Of a stretch of DNA of 64,000 nt, positions 1 through 8,874 are shown piece by piece. Position numbers and translations under genes: made by a program. Below the pieces are notes generated by a model, which was given only the letters and a program-made list of their open reading frames with translations, was not told where the DNA came from and did not search any database. The stretch comes from an uncultured Cytophaga sp. (GTDB taxonomy: Bacteria > Bacteroidota > Bacteroidia > Cytophagales > Cytophagaceae). The stretch spans positions 2,501-66,500 of the forward strand of contig NZ_CALMGQ010000087.1 of NCBI RefSeq assembly GCF_937863595.1, in the 5' to 3' direction. Within the stretch, counting starts at the first letter, position 1. The number at the start of each line of letters is the position of its first letter.

Positions 1-1
1 G

Positions 2-172
2 CATTCGTTCAATCTGTTTTTAGTTGGTCAGGAGAATTCGTTATTGCAAGAGGCTTGTAAAAGCAGACCTAGGTGCTTCGGTCTCTATATTCCTCATAAC
101 AAAACCGACATTGATCTGAAATCATTCATGAACAGCGAGACCGGTCTCATGTATTGTACAATATTTTGTTAG
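2..172 (+). CDS. Possible 3' end of a gene cut by the window edge
   Basis: Frame 2 is open from the left edge to a TAG at 170-172, giving about 56 residues with no recognisable domain. Frame 1 is also open from the edge but stops at 60. Nothing identifies the product, and the region up to the tRNA terminator at 331 holds no other convincing gene. It may simply be chance open frame. Confidence 0.2.
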   Translation, partial: HSFNLFLVGQENSLLQEACKSRPRCFGLYIPHNKTDIDLKSFMNSETGLMYCTIFC

Positions 173-330
173 CGATATGTGTTTTAAAACAAGAGGGATC
201 CAAAAAGGTGTTTTTGATAAAATTGTTCGCCTAAAATAAAACGTTGCTCCAATCTGGATGTGCTACATAAAACGTTTATGTCTCAGGCTTTGAAAAATGC
301 ATTTAAAATTATACTTGCCATCAATATTTC

Positions 331-366
331 AAAAAAAAAAGTCCTTGATAATCAAGGACTTTTTTG
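331..366 (-). terminator. Rho-independent terminator after tRNA-Leu
   Basis: The arms AGTCCTTG (340-347) and CAAGGACT (353-360) form a hairpin flanked by an A-run on the left and a T-run on the right. It can therefore work on either strand. On the minus strand it lies just past the 3' end of tRNA-Leu. Confidence 0.8.
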
Positions 367-375
367 CATTACACG

Positions 376-461
376 TACTCAGAGTGGGACTTGAACCCAC
401 ACGAACTTTAAGGTTCACAGGATTTTAAGTCCTGCGTGTCTACCGATTCCACCATCCGAGC
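376..461 (-). tRNA. tRNA-Leu (anticodon TAA)
   Basis: The reverse complement folds as a class II tRNA of 86 nt. The 7-bp acceptor stem (5' GCTCGGA, 3' TCTGAGT, two wobble pairs) leaves discriminator A. The anticodon loop CTTAAAA carries TAA, the variable arm is long, and the T-loop reads GGTTCAAGTCC. CCA is not encoded. It lies downstream of tRNA-Gly on the same strand and has its own terminator. Confidence 0.95.
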
Positions 462-477
462 AATTCTGGACACTTTC

Positions 478-507
478 AAAAAAAGAACCTCTTCATTAAA
501 GAGGTTC
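478..507 (-). terminator. Terminator after tRNA-Gly
   Basis: GAACCTCTT (485-493) pairs with AAGAGGTTC (499-507) around a 5-nt loop. On the minus strand the stem is followed by seven T residues (478-484). It separates tRNA-Gly from tRNA-Leu, so tRNA-Leu either depends on readthrough or has a promoter I could not identify. Confidence 0.8.
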
Positions 508-517
508 AAATAAGAAG

Positions 518-590
<73 letters not shown>

Positions 591-613
591 ATTACAATAA
601 TTAATTGTGGATG

Positions 614-643
614 CAAAGGTAACACTTTGCTTTAATTATGCAA
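614..643 (-). promoter_or_regulatory. Bacteroidota-type promoter for tRNA-Gly
   Basis: On the minus strand TTG (643-641) is followed after 19 nt by TACCTTTG (621-614). This matches the Bacteroidota primary-sigma consensus TTG-N19-TAnnTTTG. The predicted transcription start, near 606, is about 16 nt upstream of the tRNA. Confidence 0.75.
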
Positions 644-723
644 CACTTGGATTCCATTTTTTTTGCTTTTTTTAAGCCTAATTGGCAATAAACTTCTTTT
701 ACAAGATGTTACAAGCAAAGTTT

Positions 724-753
724 TTTTTAATAAAAAGGGTTTTTTATTAAAAA
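724..753. repeat. A/T-only inverted repeat after mutS
   Basis: A 13-bp stem made only of A-T pairs (724-736 with 741-753) has a 4-nt loop and lies 9 nt beyond the mutS stop. It lacks a clear U-tract on the minus strand, so its use as a terminator is doubtful. Confidence 0.35.
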
Positions 754-762
754 TCTACCTAG

Positions 763-3369
763 TTATTTAATTAACTGTTTCAATTCGTTCAATTTTAGAA
801 GCGCTTCAACTGGAGAAATAATATTTACATCTGTTTGTGTCAATATTTTCTTTATAGAATCCCATGCCGGATCAGCCGCTTCAAACAAACTCATTTGCAA
901 GGTAGACTTCGGAATCTCTTTAAGCCTATCTTCATGCTGGTTGTTCAGATGGTCTTTTTCTAAATGCTGCATAATTTCATTTGCACGCAACACCAAACTA
1001 TTCGGCATACCTGCCATCTGTGCCACGTGAATACCAAAACTATGTTCGCTGCCGCCAGGCTTTAAAGTACGCATGAATATGACCTTATTGCCTGCTTCTT
1101 TAACGGATACATTATAGTTTTTTACCCGTTTCAAATCATCTGTCATTTGATTTAACTCGTGGTAATGCGTTGCAAATAATGTTTTCGGCCTAAAATCCAA
1201 GTGGTTGTGCAAGTGCTCAACAATTGCCCAGGCAATAGAAATTCCATCGTATGTACTCGTTCCACGACCAATTTCATCCATCAACACCAAACTTCTTCCA
1301 CTCAAGTTATTTAAGATGCTTGCGGTTTCGTTCATCTCAACCATAAAGGTTGATTCGCCTTTAGAAAGATTGTCCGAAGCACCAACGCGCGTAAAAACTT
1401 TGTCTACCGTACCTATAATAGCAGAACTTGCGGGTACAAAACAACCCGCTTGCGCCATCAATACGATTAAAGCGGTCTGTCTTAATAAGGCAGACTTACC
1501 GGCCATGTTAGGGCCCGTAATGATCATTACTTGTTGCGTTTCATCATCTAAAAAAATATCGTTCGGCACATACGTTTCTCCTAAGGGCAATTGCTTTTCA
1601 ATTACAGGGTGGCGGCCAGCTTTAATATCAATTAGAGCGCTATCTTCAATAATTGGTTTTACATAATGATTTTGAAGCGCAGCATGCGCAAAAGAACACA
1701 AACAATCTATGTGTGCAATTATTTTTGCATTCTGTAAAATGGGGTTTATATATTCTTCGGCTTCAAGCACCAAATCTTGAAACATTTTTTGTTCAATAAT
1801 ATTGATTTTATCTTCGGCCCCTAATATCTTTTCTTCATAGACTTTTAACTCCTCGGTGATGTATCGCTCGGCGCCAGTCAACGTTTGCTTACGTATCCAG
1901 TCTGCAGGCACTTTATCCTTATGAGTATTGGTAACTTCTAAATAATAGCCAAATACTTTATTGTAGGAAATCTTTAAAGAGCTAATACCTGTGCGTTCGA
2001 TTTCACGTTGTTGGATCTGCATCAAAAAATCCTTCCCCTTATACGCTATTGCACGCAGTTCGTCAAGTTCAGCGTTACAGCCATCTTTAATAATTCTGCC
2101 CAAATTGGTTAAAACAGGGGCATCCTCTTTCAACATGTTTAATATTCTGCCAGCCAAATACTCACAAGGATTTATTTGCTCTTCCAACTTTAGCAACACA
2201 TGCTGCCCTTGCTTTTTAAGTGCCTCTTTGATTGGATTCAAGCGCTCTAAGGCACGTTTGAGTTGTACCATTTCTCGTGGATTGACTCTTCTCGCTGCAA
2301 CCTTAGAAATCAATCGCTCTAAATCTCCAATCGGTTTTAATTCATCATTCAGCGTTGCAGCAAAATCTGCATCTTTTACCAATAGTTCAACCGTATCTAA
2401 ACGCTCTTGAATAGGGGTAATGTCTTTCAGGGGAAGAATCAGCCATTTCTTCAACATCCGAGCACCCATCGGTGTTTTGGTATGATCTAGAACATCGATC
2501 AATGGTACGCCTTCAATTTGTTGCGCATGAATCAACTCTAGATTTCGAATCGTGAACCGATCCAGCCAAACGTAACGCTCTTCTTCGATACGGTTTACAC
2601 GTGTAATATGACCTACTTCTCTGTGTTCCGTTTCATTTAAATAATGAAGAATCGCACCTGCTGAAGTAACTCCTTCGGTTAACTCTTCAATACCAAACCC
2701 TTTAAGGGAAGTTGTTTTAAAATGACGAATTAATAAATCATAGGTAAAATCATAGGTAAACACCCAATCTTCCAGCGTATAAATATTGTACCTGTCACCA
2801 AAATATTCAAGAAAGGTTTCTTTTTTGTTTTTGCAAAACAACACTTCCGACGGAGAAAAGCTTTGCAGCAATTTATCGATGTATTGTCTATTGCCTTGTG
2901 CCGTTAAAAACTCGCCGGTAGAAATATCTAAAAAAGAAATCCCAATAACGTCTTTTTGAAAATGAACGGAAGCTAAATAATTATTCTTTGTAACATCTAA
3001 TACGTGATCATTAAAGGAAACCCCAGGAGTGACTAATTCGGTCACTCCTCTTTTAACAATCCCTTTAACCGATTTAGGATCTTCCAATTGATCGCAAATA
3101 GCTACACGCAAACCGGAACGCACCAATCGAGGCAAATAGGTATCTAAGGAGTGGTGTGGAAAGCCCGCCAATGCGGTTTCAGAAGCAGTTCCATTACCTC
3201 TTTTGGTTAGTGTAATCCCTAGTATCTTCGCTGCTTTGACTGCATCGTCTGAAAATGTTTCATAAAAATCGCCTACTCGAAACAATAACATTGCGCCTGG
3301 ATATTTGGCCTTGATCGCATTGTATTGCTTCATTAAAGGCGTTTCTGTTGATTCTTTAGTCTTGCTCAA
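763..3369 (-). CDS. mutS: DNA mismatch repair protein MutS
   Basis: MutS finds mispaired or looped bases and, in its ATP-bound clamp state, recruits MutL. The 868-residue length is normal for MutS1. The mismatch-reading motif Phe-x-Glu appears as GDFYETF at residues 33-39 (Phe35, Glu37). The lever and clamp domains follow. The C-terminal ATPase has Walker A GPNMAGKS (619-626), the signature segment GESTFMVEM, and Walker B LVLMDEIG with Asp698-Glu699. The switch histidine lies in LFATHYHEL. The gene stands alone on the minus strand, divergent from the RNA methyltransferase gene. The ATG at 3369 gives a typical MutS N-terminus, with no competing start nearby. Identification is secure. Confidence 0.97.
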   Translation of the reverse strand: MSKTKESTETPLMKQYNAIKAKYPGAMLLFRVGDFYETFSDDAVKAAKILGITLTKRGNGTASETALAGFPHHSLDTYLPRLVRSGLRVAICDQLEDPKSVKGIVKRGVTELVTPGVSFNDHVLDVTKNNYLASVHFQKDVIGISFLDISTGEFLTAQGNRQYIDKLLQSFSPSEVLFCKNKKETFLEYFGDRYNIYTLEDWVFTYDFTYDLLIRHFKTTSLKGFGIEELTEGVTSAGAILHYLNETEHREVGHITRVNRIEEERYVWLDRFTIRNLELIHAQQIEGVPLIDVLDHTKTPMGARMLKKWLILPLKDITPIQERLDTVELLVKDADFAATLNDELKPIGDLERLISKVAARRVNPREMVQLKRALERLNPIKEALKKQGQHVLLKLEEQINPCEYLAGRILNMLKEDAPVLTNLGRIIKDGCNAELDELRAIAYKGKDFLMQIQQREIERTGISSLKISYNKVFGYYLEVTNTHKDKVPADWIRKQTLTGAERYITEELKVYEEKILGAEDKINIIEQKMFQDLVLEAEEYINPILQNAKIIAHIDCLCSFAHAALQNHYVKPIIEDSALIDIKAGRHPVIEKQLPLGETYVPNDIFLDDETQQVMIITGPNMAGKSALLRQTALIVLMAQAGCFVPASSAIIGTVDKVFTRVGASDNLSKGESTFMVEMNETASILNNLSGRSLVLMDEIGRGTSTYDGISIAWAIVEHLHNHLDFRPKTLFATHYHELNQMTDDLKRVKNYNVSVKEAGNKVIFMRTLKPGGSEHSFGIHVAQMAGMPNSLVLRANEIMQHLEKDHLNNQHEDRLKEIPKSTLQMSLFEAADPAWDSIKKILTQTDVNIISPVEALLKLNELKQLIK

Positions 3370-3459
3370 AACAAAATTGGATTTGGATACAGATTATACA
3401 ATTCGATGTTCGGGGTCAATCAAATAAAATAAACGCATCCGATTTAATTTCTAATTACG

Positions 3460-3467
3460 TACCTTTG
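3460..3467 (+). promoter_or_regulatory. Candidate -7 element upstream of the SpoU-type methyltransferase gene
   Basis: TACCTTTG fits the Bacteroidota -7 consensus TAnnTTTG and lies about 145 nt before the gene at 3611. No TTG is present at the right distance upstream, so this is a weak call. Confidence 0.35.
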
Positions 3468-3610
3468 ATTCGTTTGTAACAGATGTTTATATGTCACAAA
3501 TGAAGTTATTGGAACATATAAATTTAGGGATTGAGCCTCGGATTTGCCAATTGAGTTATTCACACCTTTGGTGCTTAACATATAGCGCTGTATTGATTAA
3601 TTGAAATCGC

Positions 3611-4141
3611 ATGAAAAAGCTATCTATGGATGAATTGAACCGCTTATCGGTTGAAGCATTCAAGGAAATTAAAAAAACGTCTATCATTGTTGTGTTGGAT
3701 AATGTGCGCAGCCTGCACAATGTGGGCTCTTTTTTTAGAACTGCAGATGCATTTCAGATTGAAAAAATATATTTGTGCGGAATAACAGGCACACCGCCTA
3801 ATAGAGAAATTCACAAAACAGCCTTAGGTGCTACGGAATCTATTGAATGGGAATATGCTGCATCCGCACTTGATTTTTTACCAGGTTTGAAAACGGAAGG
3901 ATATGAAATCCTTGCTATTGAACAAACGGATCAAAGTATCTCTTTAGAAAAATTCGACATTGAAAAAGAAGGTAAATTTGTATTGATATTCGGAAACGAA
4001 GTATATGGGGTAAGTGAAGCTGTAATTCAGCAAAGCGATCATGCCATTGAGGTGCCTCAGTTTGGCACAAAGCATTCTTTTAACGTTTCTGTTACAGGTG
4101 GTATTTTATTGTGGGAGTTTTTCAGAAGAATACATTTATAA
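3611..4141 (+). CDS. SpoU/TrmH-family RNA 2'-O-methyltransferase
   Basis: This is a 176-residue SPOUT-class enzyme expected to transfer a methyl group from S-adenosylmethionine to a ribose 2'-OH in tRNA or rRNA. The three family motifs are all visible. Motif 1 is DNVRSLHNVGSFFRT (residues 30-44, Arg43 probably catalytic). Motif 2 is LIFGNEVYGV (125-134). Motif 3 is VPQFGTKHSFNVSVTGG (148-164), which forms the trefoil knot and cofactor pocket. There is no N-terminal RNA-binding extension, so it resembles small TrmH/TrmL-type enzymes more than RlmB. The exact substrate cannot be read from the sequence. It is a single gene, transcribed away from mutS and closed by a hairpin at 4143. Confidence 0.88.
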   Translation: MKKLSMDELNRLSVEAFKEIKKTSIIVVLDNVRSLHNVGSFFRTADAFQIEKIYLCGITGTPPNREIHKTALGATESIEWEYAASALDFLPGLKTEGYEILAIEQTDQSISLEKFDIEKEGKFVLIFGNEVYGVSEAVIQQSDHAIEVPQFGTKHSFNVSVTGGILLWEFFRRIHL

Positions 4142-4142
4142 T

Positions 4143-4178
4143 AAAAAAATAACATATCAAGGATATGTTATTTTTTTA
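4143..4178. terminator. Bidirectional terminator between convergent genes
   Basis: AACATATC (4151-4158) pairs with GATATGTT (4162-4169), with A-runs before and a T-run after. It lies between the convergent methyltransferase gene and the DUF4230 gene and can serve both. Confidence 0.8.
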
Positions 4179-4189
4179 TTCCTTGCATA

Positions 4190-4795
4190 CTATTTAAACA
4201 CAACCTCTTTATCTGTTATCCCAGACAAAAAAGATTTTAAAATCAATTTTGCATTGTCTGCTGTTTGCTTTTCAATGCCCATTTTTGTCGCAGAGTTTAA
4301 AATTTCTTTTTCTGCAATTTTATATGCCTTATCAATGACGACTTTGTCGTCTTCAAAAAAACCTGTTTCTACATCGTAAATATTGGACGTTTGGTGATCA
4401 ATTTTAAATACGCATATCTCTGCTTTGGGAAGTGTAACAAAAACTTGCGTCTCAGTTATTTTTATGGAAGTAGAATCTATCTTTCTCAAGTCCATGCAGC
4501 CAACGGCTTCGCCAGAAATAATCAACACTACTTTTGAATCTTTATCGTACCAAGGCTTAATCTCTTTATGTTCTACAATGTCTTTAATGTAGAATTTACA
4601 CAACTCAAGCTTGCCTAGCATTTCGACTTTTTCTAAAATAACATTATTTGTAATTTCTGTTTTCCCTGCTTCACTTGAGCTATCAAAAAGTGAAAAGCGT
4701 GTAAAATAAATATACAATCCTAGTACACAAATTAAAATCCAAGGAATGGCTTTTAAGATAATTTTGAATCCCATGATGTTCTTTTTTTGTTTCAA
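4190..4795 (-). CDS. DUF4230 family membrane-anchored protein
   Basis: A 201-residue protein with one N-terminal membrane segment (about residues 9-27, rich in Ile/Leu/Trp) and an exported domain. The domain carries the pattern I associate with DUF4230: an opening block around ILEKVEMLGKLELCKFYIKD, a central SKVVLIISGEAVGCMDLRKI segment, and a VTLPKAEICVFKID strand. The family has no assigned biochemical function. A second ATG at 4774 (residue 8) would give a shorter and perhaps more natural signal-anchor start. It is separated from the upstream TPR gene by a terminator, so it is probably transcribed alone. Confidence 0.75.
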   Translation of the reverse strand: MKQKKNIMGFKIILKAIPWILICVLGLYIYFTRFSLFDSSSEAGKTEITNNVILEKVEMLGKLELCKFYIKDIVEHKEIKPWYDKDSKVVLIISGEAVGCMDLRKIDSTSIKITETQVFVTLPKAEICVFKIDHQTSNIYDVETGFFEDDKVVIDKAYKIAEKEILNSATKMGIEKQTADNAKLILKSFLSGITDKEVVFK

Positions 4796-4839
4796 TTAGA
4801 ATATACACAATATATGTAAATCAAAAAAACTCTGATTAA

Positions 4840-4875
4840 AAAAATAAAGCCTGCAGATGACTGACTGCAGGCTTT
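4840..4875 (-). terminator. Terminator of the scpB/pseudouridine synthase/TPR operon
   Basis: AAAGCCTGCAG (4846-4856) pairs with CTGCAGGCTTT (4865-4875) around an 8-nt loop. On the minus strand the stem runs into ATTTTTTTAA. It lies 22 nt past the TPR gene stop. Confidence 0.85.
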
Positions 4876-4896
4876 AAAACTATTTTTCAGAAGATA

Positions 4897-5328
4897 TTAT
4901 TCGGAAATTTCAATTTTACTTTTCAAGAACTCCAAATATTTCGGATCTTCTTCTTCAAAAATTTCTTCTCCTTCTATCGCATACGCTTCGTGCATGGCAT
5001 CTTCAGCTTCATCCATTTCGCCTAATTCAAAATGACATTGCCCAATTCTCAATAATAAATATGGGTTTTCTTCGCTATCAACACATCCAATAGCATGCTC
5101 AAAATGGCCAAGTGCTTCTTCGTATTTTTCATCAAAGAAGTGTACATCGCCAATAGATGAAATCAACCATGCAGAAGGCTCATACTCTTCAATTGGTTCT
5201 GGCAACAACGTTAATGCTTCGTTGTATTTAGCAATTGCTTCTTCACTTTTTTCATCTTCAAAAAGCAAATCTGCTTCTTCGCAAATGGAGTCGATACGAT
5301 CTAAAATTGCGTCTGATAATTCTTTCAT
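4897..5328 (-). CDS. Small acidic TPR-repeat protein
   Basis: A 143-residue, strongly acidic protein built from tetratricopeptide-like helices. Three repeats can be seen, around residues 16-38 (ADLLFEDEKSEEAIAKYNEA), 56-80 (FFDEKYEEALGHFEHAI) and 90-115 (LLRIGQCHFELGEMDEAEDA). There is no signal peptide, so it should be cytoplasmic. It is the last gene of the minus-strand run with scpB and the pseudouridine synthase, 23 nt after the latter, and is followed at once by a terminator. TPR proteins act as protein-binding scaffolds; no partner can be named from the sequence. Confidence 0.75.
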   Translation of the reverse strand: MKELSDAILDRIDSICEEADLLFEDEKSEEAIAKYNEALTLLPEPIEEYEPSAWLISSIGDVHFFDEKYEEALGHFEHAIGCVDSEENPYLLLRIGQCHFELGEMDEAEDAMHEAYAIEGEEIFEEEDPKYLEFLKSKIEISE

Positions 5329-5351
5329 ACGAAAATTTTTTATTTATTAAA

Positions 5352-7100
5352 TTAATCTAAATATTTCATTTTATTTACTTCTGTTGCAGTAAGATATCTC
5401 CAAGAGCCGCGCGTAACGTTTTTCTTTGTTAAACCTGCATACATTACACGATCCAATTTTTGAACATCATATCCAAGTGATTCGAAAATACGACGTACGA
5501 TACGGTTTCTACCTTCGTGGATTTCAATCCCAATCATTTTTTTATTCGGAGAAATGATTGCAATTTCATCTACTTTCACTGGACCATCAAACAAATGGAT
5601 TTTGCCTTCCGCAATTTTATCAAAATCTTCTGCAGTAAGTGGTTTATCCAATTCAACTTCGTAGATTTTTTTAATTTTATTGGAAGGGTGCGTTAACTTT
5701 TGAGCCAACTCCCCATCATTCGTAAACAACAAAAGACCTGTGGTATTTCTATCCAATCTCCCTACAGGGTAAATACGCTCCGTGGTAGCATTTGCAATTA
5801 GTTGCATTACCGTTTTACGTTCGTTTTCATCATCCATCGTGGTAATGAAATCTTTTGGTTTGTTTAATAATACATAAACCAATTTTTCCGGATTCAGAAC
5901 CTTGTTGTTGTATTTAACTGAATCACCTACTTTAACTTTATAGCCTAATTCAGTAACTACAACACCGTTAATTTTAACGGTGCCTTCTAAAATTAATTGG
6001 TCTGCTTCTCTTCTGGAACAAACTCCAGAATTTGCAATATATTTATTTAAGCGAATTTCAGACGGATCTGAAACACTTATCTTTGCTGCATTCGGTTTAT
6101 TCTTGCTTAAAATGTCTAATTTATTCGCATAAGATTTACGACCTCTTTTTACACTATCGCCATCAAATTTAGATTTTCCTTTAGATTCGGAATCTGAAAA
6201 ATCATCTTCAAAATCTTCGTCTTTTTTAGGTTTGGGTCTCGCAGAACGCGAATCCGTACTTTCAAATCTAGTTGGACGCGCATCTGATCTATTTTCTTTG
6301 AAAGCATCGCCTCTTGAGCCTGTGCTTTTTTTAACGCCACGAGGTTTACTTTCGTCTGAATCGCTTCTTTTACTTGATTTAAAGTCATCGTCTGATTTCG
6401 TAAATGAGCGCTTAGCAGTTGTAGGCCTTTCTCTGTCAGATGATGATCTACTTCTATCTGATGTAGGTCGTTCTCTATCTAAAGAAGGACGCTTTCTATC
6501 TGGAGAAGGTCTTTCTCTATCCGAAGAAACTCTTTTTCTATCTGATGCTGGTCTTTCTCTATCAGAAGAAGGGCGTCTTCTATCAGATGAGCCTTCTTTA
6601 TCTGGAAAAGTCCGATCTCTTGAAGGAGATTTACGCTCTCTACCTGGGCTCGTTCTGTCTCTTGAAGAAGCAGGTTTAGATTCACCTCTAGATCTCGGTT
6701 CTTCATTTGAACGATTTCCTCTAGGCGTGTACGGGCTTTTAGTATCATCCGAACGCAAATTGTACGGAATGAATTTTTCTTCTTTATCTGGGTAATTCGT
6801 CTTTGCAGGTTTACGTCCTGAAGGACCTCTACCTACTGTTCGTTTCGATGATTCGAATTTCTTAGGTGTTGATCTAGAGGATCGTTTTGCACCATATAAA
6901 TCTTTTTCTTCTTTCTTATTTCCTTTAGAACTTCCTTCGGAAGAACTCTTTTTTGAATAAGGCCCGCTGCTGCGAGTAGATGATTTTGAATTCGCTGATT
7001 TGGACGAACGACCTTCGCTGGTCGAATTGGATCTGCCTTTAGACGAAGTAGGCCTGCTACTAGCCGGCCTCTTGTTGTTATTCGCTCTTTGTTTGGTCAT
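5352..7100 (-). CDS. RluB/RsuA-family rRNA pseudouridine synthase with a long SR-rich tail
   Basis: The last ~234 of 582 residues are a standard RluB/RsuA enzyme, which isomerises a uridine in rRNA to pseudouridine. An S4 RNA-binding domain starts near residue 349 (IRLNKYIANSGVCSRREAD). The catalytic domain follows, with GRLDRNTTGLLLFTNDG and catalytic Asp450, then the closing motif EGRNRIVRRIFESLGY. The first ~348 residues are low complexity: Ser, Arg, Lys, Asp and Pro, with tandem SDRERP/SDRKRP-type units around residues 170-240. The longest open frame begins at 7190, but the ATG at 7100 (MTKQRANNNK) overlaps scpB by only 23 bp and is the likelier start. It could act on 23S or 16S rRNA; the substrate is not determined here. 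Confidence 0.88.
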   Translation of the reverse strand: MTKQRANNNKRPASSRPTSSKGRSNSTSEGRSSKSANSKSSTRSSGPYSKKSSSEGSSKGNKKEEKDLYGAKRSSRSTPKKFESSKRTVGRGPSGRKPAKTNYPDKEEKFIPYNLRSDDTKSPYTPRGNRSNEEPRSRGESKPASSRDRTSPGRERKSPSRDRTFPDKEGSSDRRRPSSDRERPASDRKRVSSDRERPSPDRKRPSLDRERPTSDRSRSSSDRERPTTAKRSFTKSDDDFKSSKRSDSDESKPRGVKKSTGSRGDAFKENRSDARPTRFESTDSRSARPKPKKDEDFEDDFSDSESKGKSKFDGDSVKRGRKSYANKLDILSKNKPNAAKISVSDPSEIRLNKYIANSGVCSRREADQLILEGTVKINGVVVTELGYKVKVGDSVKYNNKVLNPEKLVYVLLNKPKDFITTMDDENERKTVMQLIANATTERIYPVGRLDRNTTGLLLFTNDGELAQKLTHPSNKIKKIYEVELDKPLTAEDFDKIAEGKIHLFDGPVKVDEIAIISPNKKMIGIEIHEGRNRIVRRIFESLGYDVQKLDRVMYAGLTKKNVTRGSWRYLTATEVNKMKYLD

Positions 7101-7881
7101 TTTCTGTGCTTGTATCTTCTTCTGAAGAATCCGAATTGTCTGGAGACTCCTCTGGTTGTTCTTCTGATTGATCTTCTGAAATATATACAACTTGTTCTAC
7201 TAGCTCTTCTTCTACCAACTCTTCATCTGTTGATGCTTCATGAGTTGCGTCGGTAATTTCCAGTTGGTTGTTTGTTTCAGTAATTTCTGAAATAGCCTGA
7301 TTTGCTAATGCTTCATAATCAGGATCATTCACGTCACCAATCTCGTTCACTTCAGAAGTGAAATCTTTTGGCGAAGGTAAGTCTTTTATGTTGTTTATTC
7401 CGAAATATTCTAAAAACTTCTGACTTGTACCATACAGGATTGGTCTCCCTACCCCGTCAGATTTACCCTGAATTTCAACTAATTCCTTTTCCAGCAATTT
7501 CTGCATGGCGTAATCACAATTCACGCCTCTTATTTGCTCAATTTGCCCCTTCGTAATCGGCTGTTTATAGGCAACGATTGCCATTGTTTCCAAAGCAGAG
7601 GTAGATAATCGCTTCTTTGATTTTTGTTTTAAAAAAATCCCCAAACTAGACTGATATGCTGGCTTAGTCATGAATTGATACCCGCCGCCTATTTGTAATA
7701 TTTGGAAGGGGTACATTTCATCTTCATATTTCGAAAGCAACTCATCAACGGCATTTAGAATGTCATCTAAGGGAATTTCTGCTTCAAACATCTCCGACAT
7801 ACATTGACGAATTTCGTCAGGCTTTACAGGATCTGTTGCACAGAAAATAATGCTTTCAATATGATTTTGTAAGAAATTCAT
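7078..7881 (-). CDS. scpB: Segregation and condensation protein B (ScpB)
   Basis: ScpB forms the SMC-ScpA-ScpB complex that compacts and separates chromosomes; it dimerises and binds the kleisin ScpA. The N-terminal ~180 residues show the paired winged-helix fold. Key segments are IESIIFCATDPVKPDEI, a second helix block with STSALETMAIVAYKQPITKG (a hallmark of the family), and GRPILYGTSQKFLEYFGI. The last ~80 residues are an acidic Glu/Ser/Asp tail. No scpA or smc is in the window. The gene overlaps the start of the pseudouridine synthase gene, a pairing common in many bacteria, and begins 9 nt after the DksA-like gene. Confidence 0.92.
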   Translation of the reverse strand: MNFLQNHIESIIFCATDPVKPDEIRQCMSEMFEAEIPLDDILNAVDELLSKYEDEMYPFQILQIGGGYQFMTKPAYQSSLGIFLKQKSKKRLSTSALETMAIVAYKQPITKGQIEQIRGVNCDYAMQKLLEKELVEIQGKSDGVGRPILYGTSQKFLEYFGINNIKDLPSPKDFTSEVNEIGDVNDPDYEALANQAISEITETNNQLEITDATHEASTDEELVEEELVEQVVYISEDQSEEQPEESPDNSDSSEEDTSTENDQTKSE

Positions 7882-7890
7882 TTGGTATTA

Positions 7891-8766
7891 TTATTTTCTT
7901 TGTTCTTTTGCTTCAATTGTGTGTTGGGTATGTGGCACCAATTTCAATCGTTCTTTTGGTATTAATTTACCTGTAACAATACACACTCCATATGTGCCAT
8001 TTTGAATGCGTGCATGCGCATTTTCCAACTGAAGTATAAATTTTTGTTGACGTGCTGCAAATGAACTGAAACTTTCTTTTTCAAGAACATCCGCCCCGTC
8101 TTCCATCATTTTAACATTCCCAGTAGTATTATCCGTGCCTTCATCGTTTTTGCGATTCAACACATCCTTAGCAAATTGAAATTGTTTACGCGCAAGTTCT
8201 AACTTTTCAGATATAATTGCGTCAAATTCCATTAATTCCTCTTTAGAATAATGTGTTCTATCATCCTTTGGCGCATTCATAGTACGTTGAAGATATGCTG
8301 GCTCTTGTTTAAGCAAAGGCATATTTTTTTGCGCATTTGGTGTTGCATCTTTAGATGCATTTTCTTTGTCTTCTTTTTTCATTTCTTTCGTTTTTGAGAC
8401 AGACGTTGAAACGGCTTTTTTGTTAGTAGTTTTTAAAAGGGATTTTTTTTCTACTATTTTTTTCGTTGGCTGAACGATTTTTGTCTTTTTTATTGGTTCT
8501 TTTGAAAGCGCAACTTTTTTAGGCACTACTTTTTTTAACGTTTTTTTCGGCACTACTTTTTTAAGCGCTTTTTTCGCAACTACCTTAACTGCACTTTTTA
8601 TAGTGGGCTTCTTAGTCGTCGCTTTTTTAGAAACGACTTTTTTAACAACCGCCTTTTTAGCAAGGCTTTTTTTAGAAACGACTTTCGTTATTGCTTTTTT
8701 TGCTACTACTTTCGTTGCCTTTTTGCTTACTTTTTTTGTAACGGCTTTCTTTTTGTTCGTACCCAT
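7891..8766 (-). CDS. DksA/TraR-like protein with a lysine-rich histone H1-like N-terminus
   Basis: The C-terminal ~110 of 291 residues match Bacteroidota DksA/TraR-like proteins: the helical part runs from YSKEELMEFDAIISEKLELA and ends in YGVCIVTGKLIPKERLKLVP. DksA proteins enter the secondary channel of RNA polymerase. Only one Cys of the usual four-Cys zinc finger is left. The N-terminal ~150 residues are repeats of VVAKKA, KKVVPKK and KKATKV type, highly basic like histone H1 or AlgP tails and likely to bind DNA. The ATG at 8766 (MGTNKKKAV) removes an unlikely 31-residue extension. It heads the operon with scpB. Whether it acts on polymerase, on DNA or on both is not known. Confidence 0.8.
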   Translation of the reverse strand: MGTNKKKAVTKKVSKKATKVVAKKAITKVVSKKSLAKKAVVKKVVSKKATTKKPTIKSAVKVVAKKALKKVVPKKTLKKVVPKKVALSKEPIKKTKIVQPTKKIVEKKSLLKTTNKKAVSTSVSKTKEMKKEDKENASKDATPNAQKNMPLLKQEPAYLQRTMNAPKDDRTHYSKEELMEFDAIISEKLELARKQFQFAKDVLNRKNDEGTDNTTGNVKMMEDGADVLEKESFSSFAARQQKFILQLENAHARIQNGTYGVCIVTGKLIPKERLKLVPHTQHTIEAKEQRK

Positions 8767-8874
8767 AATAAAAGTATTTGAATAGATGCGTGTATTACGT
8801 AAAAGATCCTTTACAAAAATACTACAAAAAAGGTTAGATACATGCTTCGTTATCCACAAAATCCGTATATATTT

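Noticed and set aside
1205-1666. 153-codon plus-strand ORF inside mutS
   Set aside because: Lies opposite the MutS ATPase domain, whose motifs are complete.
6232-6795. 187-codon plus-strand ORF opposite the pseudouridine synthase tail
   Set aside because: It is the mirror of the SR-type repeat: codons for Ser/Arg/Asp read as Leu/Ser on the other strand. It has no independent start context or family.
8400-8780. Possible short-repeat array resembling CRISPR
   Set aside because: The repeats are in-frame lysine-rich codons of variable length with no spacers of constant size and no cas gene nearby.
8603-8785. Phe/Leu/Thr-rich 60-codon ORF opposite the lysine-rich tail
   Set aside because: AAA/AAG-rich lysine repeats read as TTT/CTT on the other strand. 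No real gene signal.
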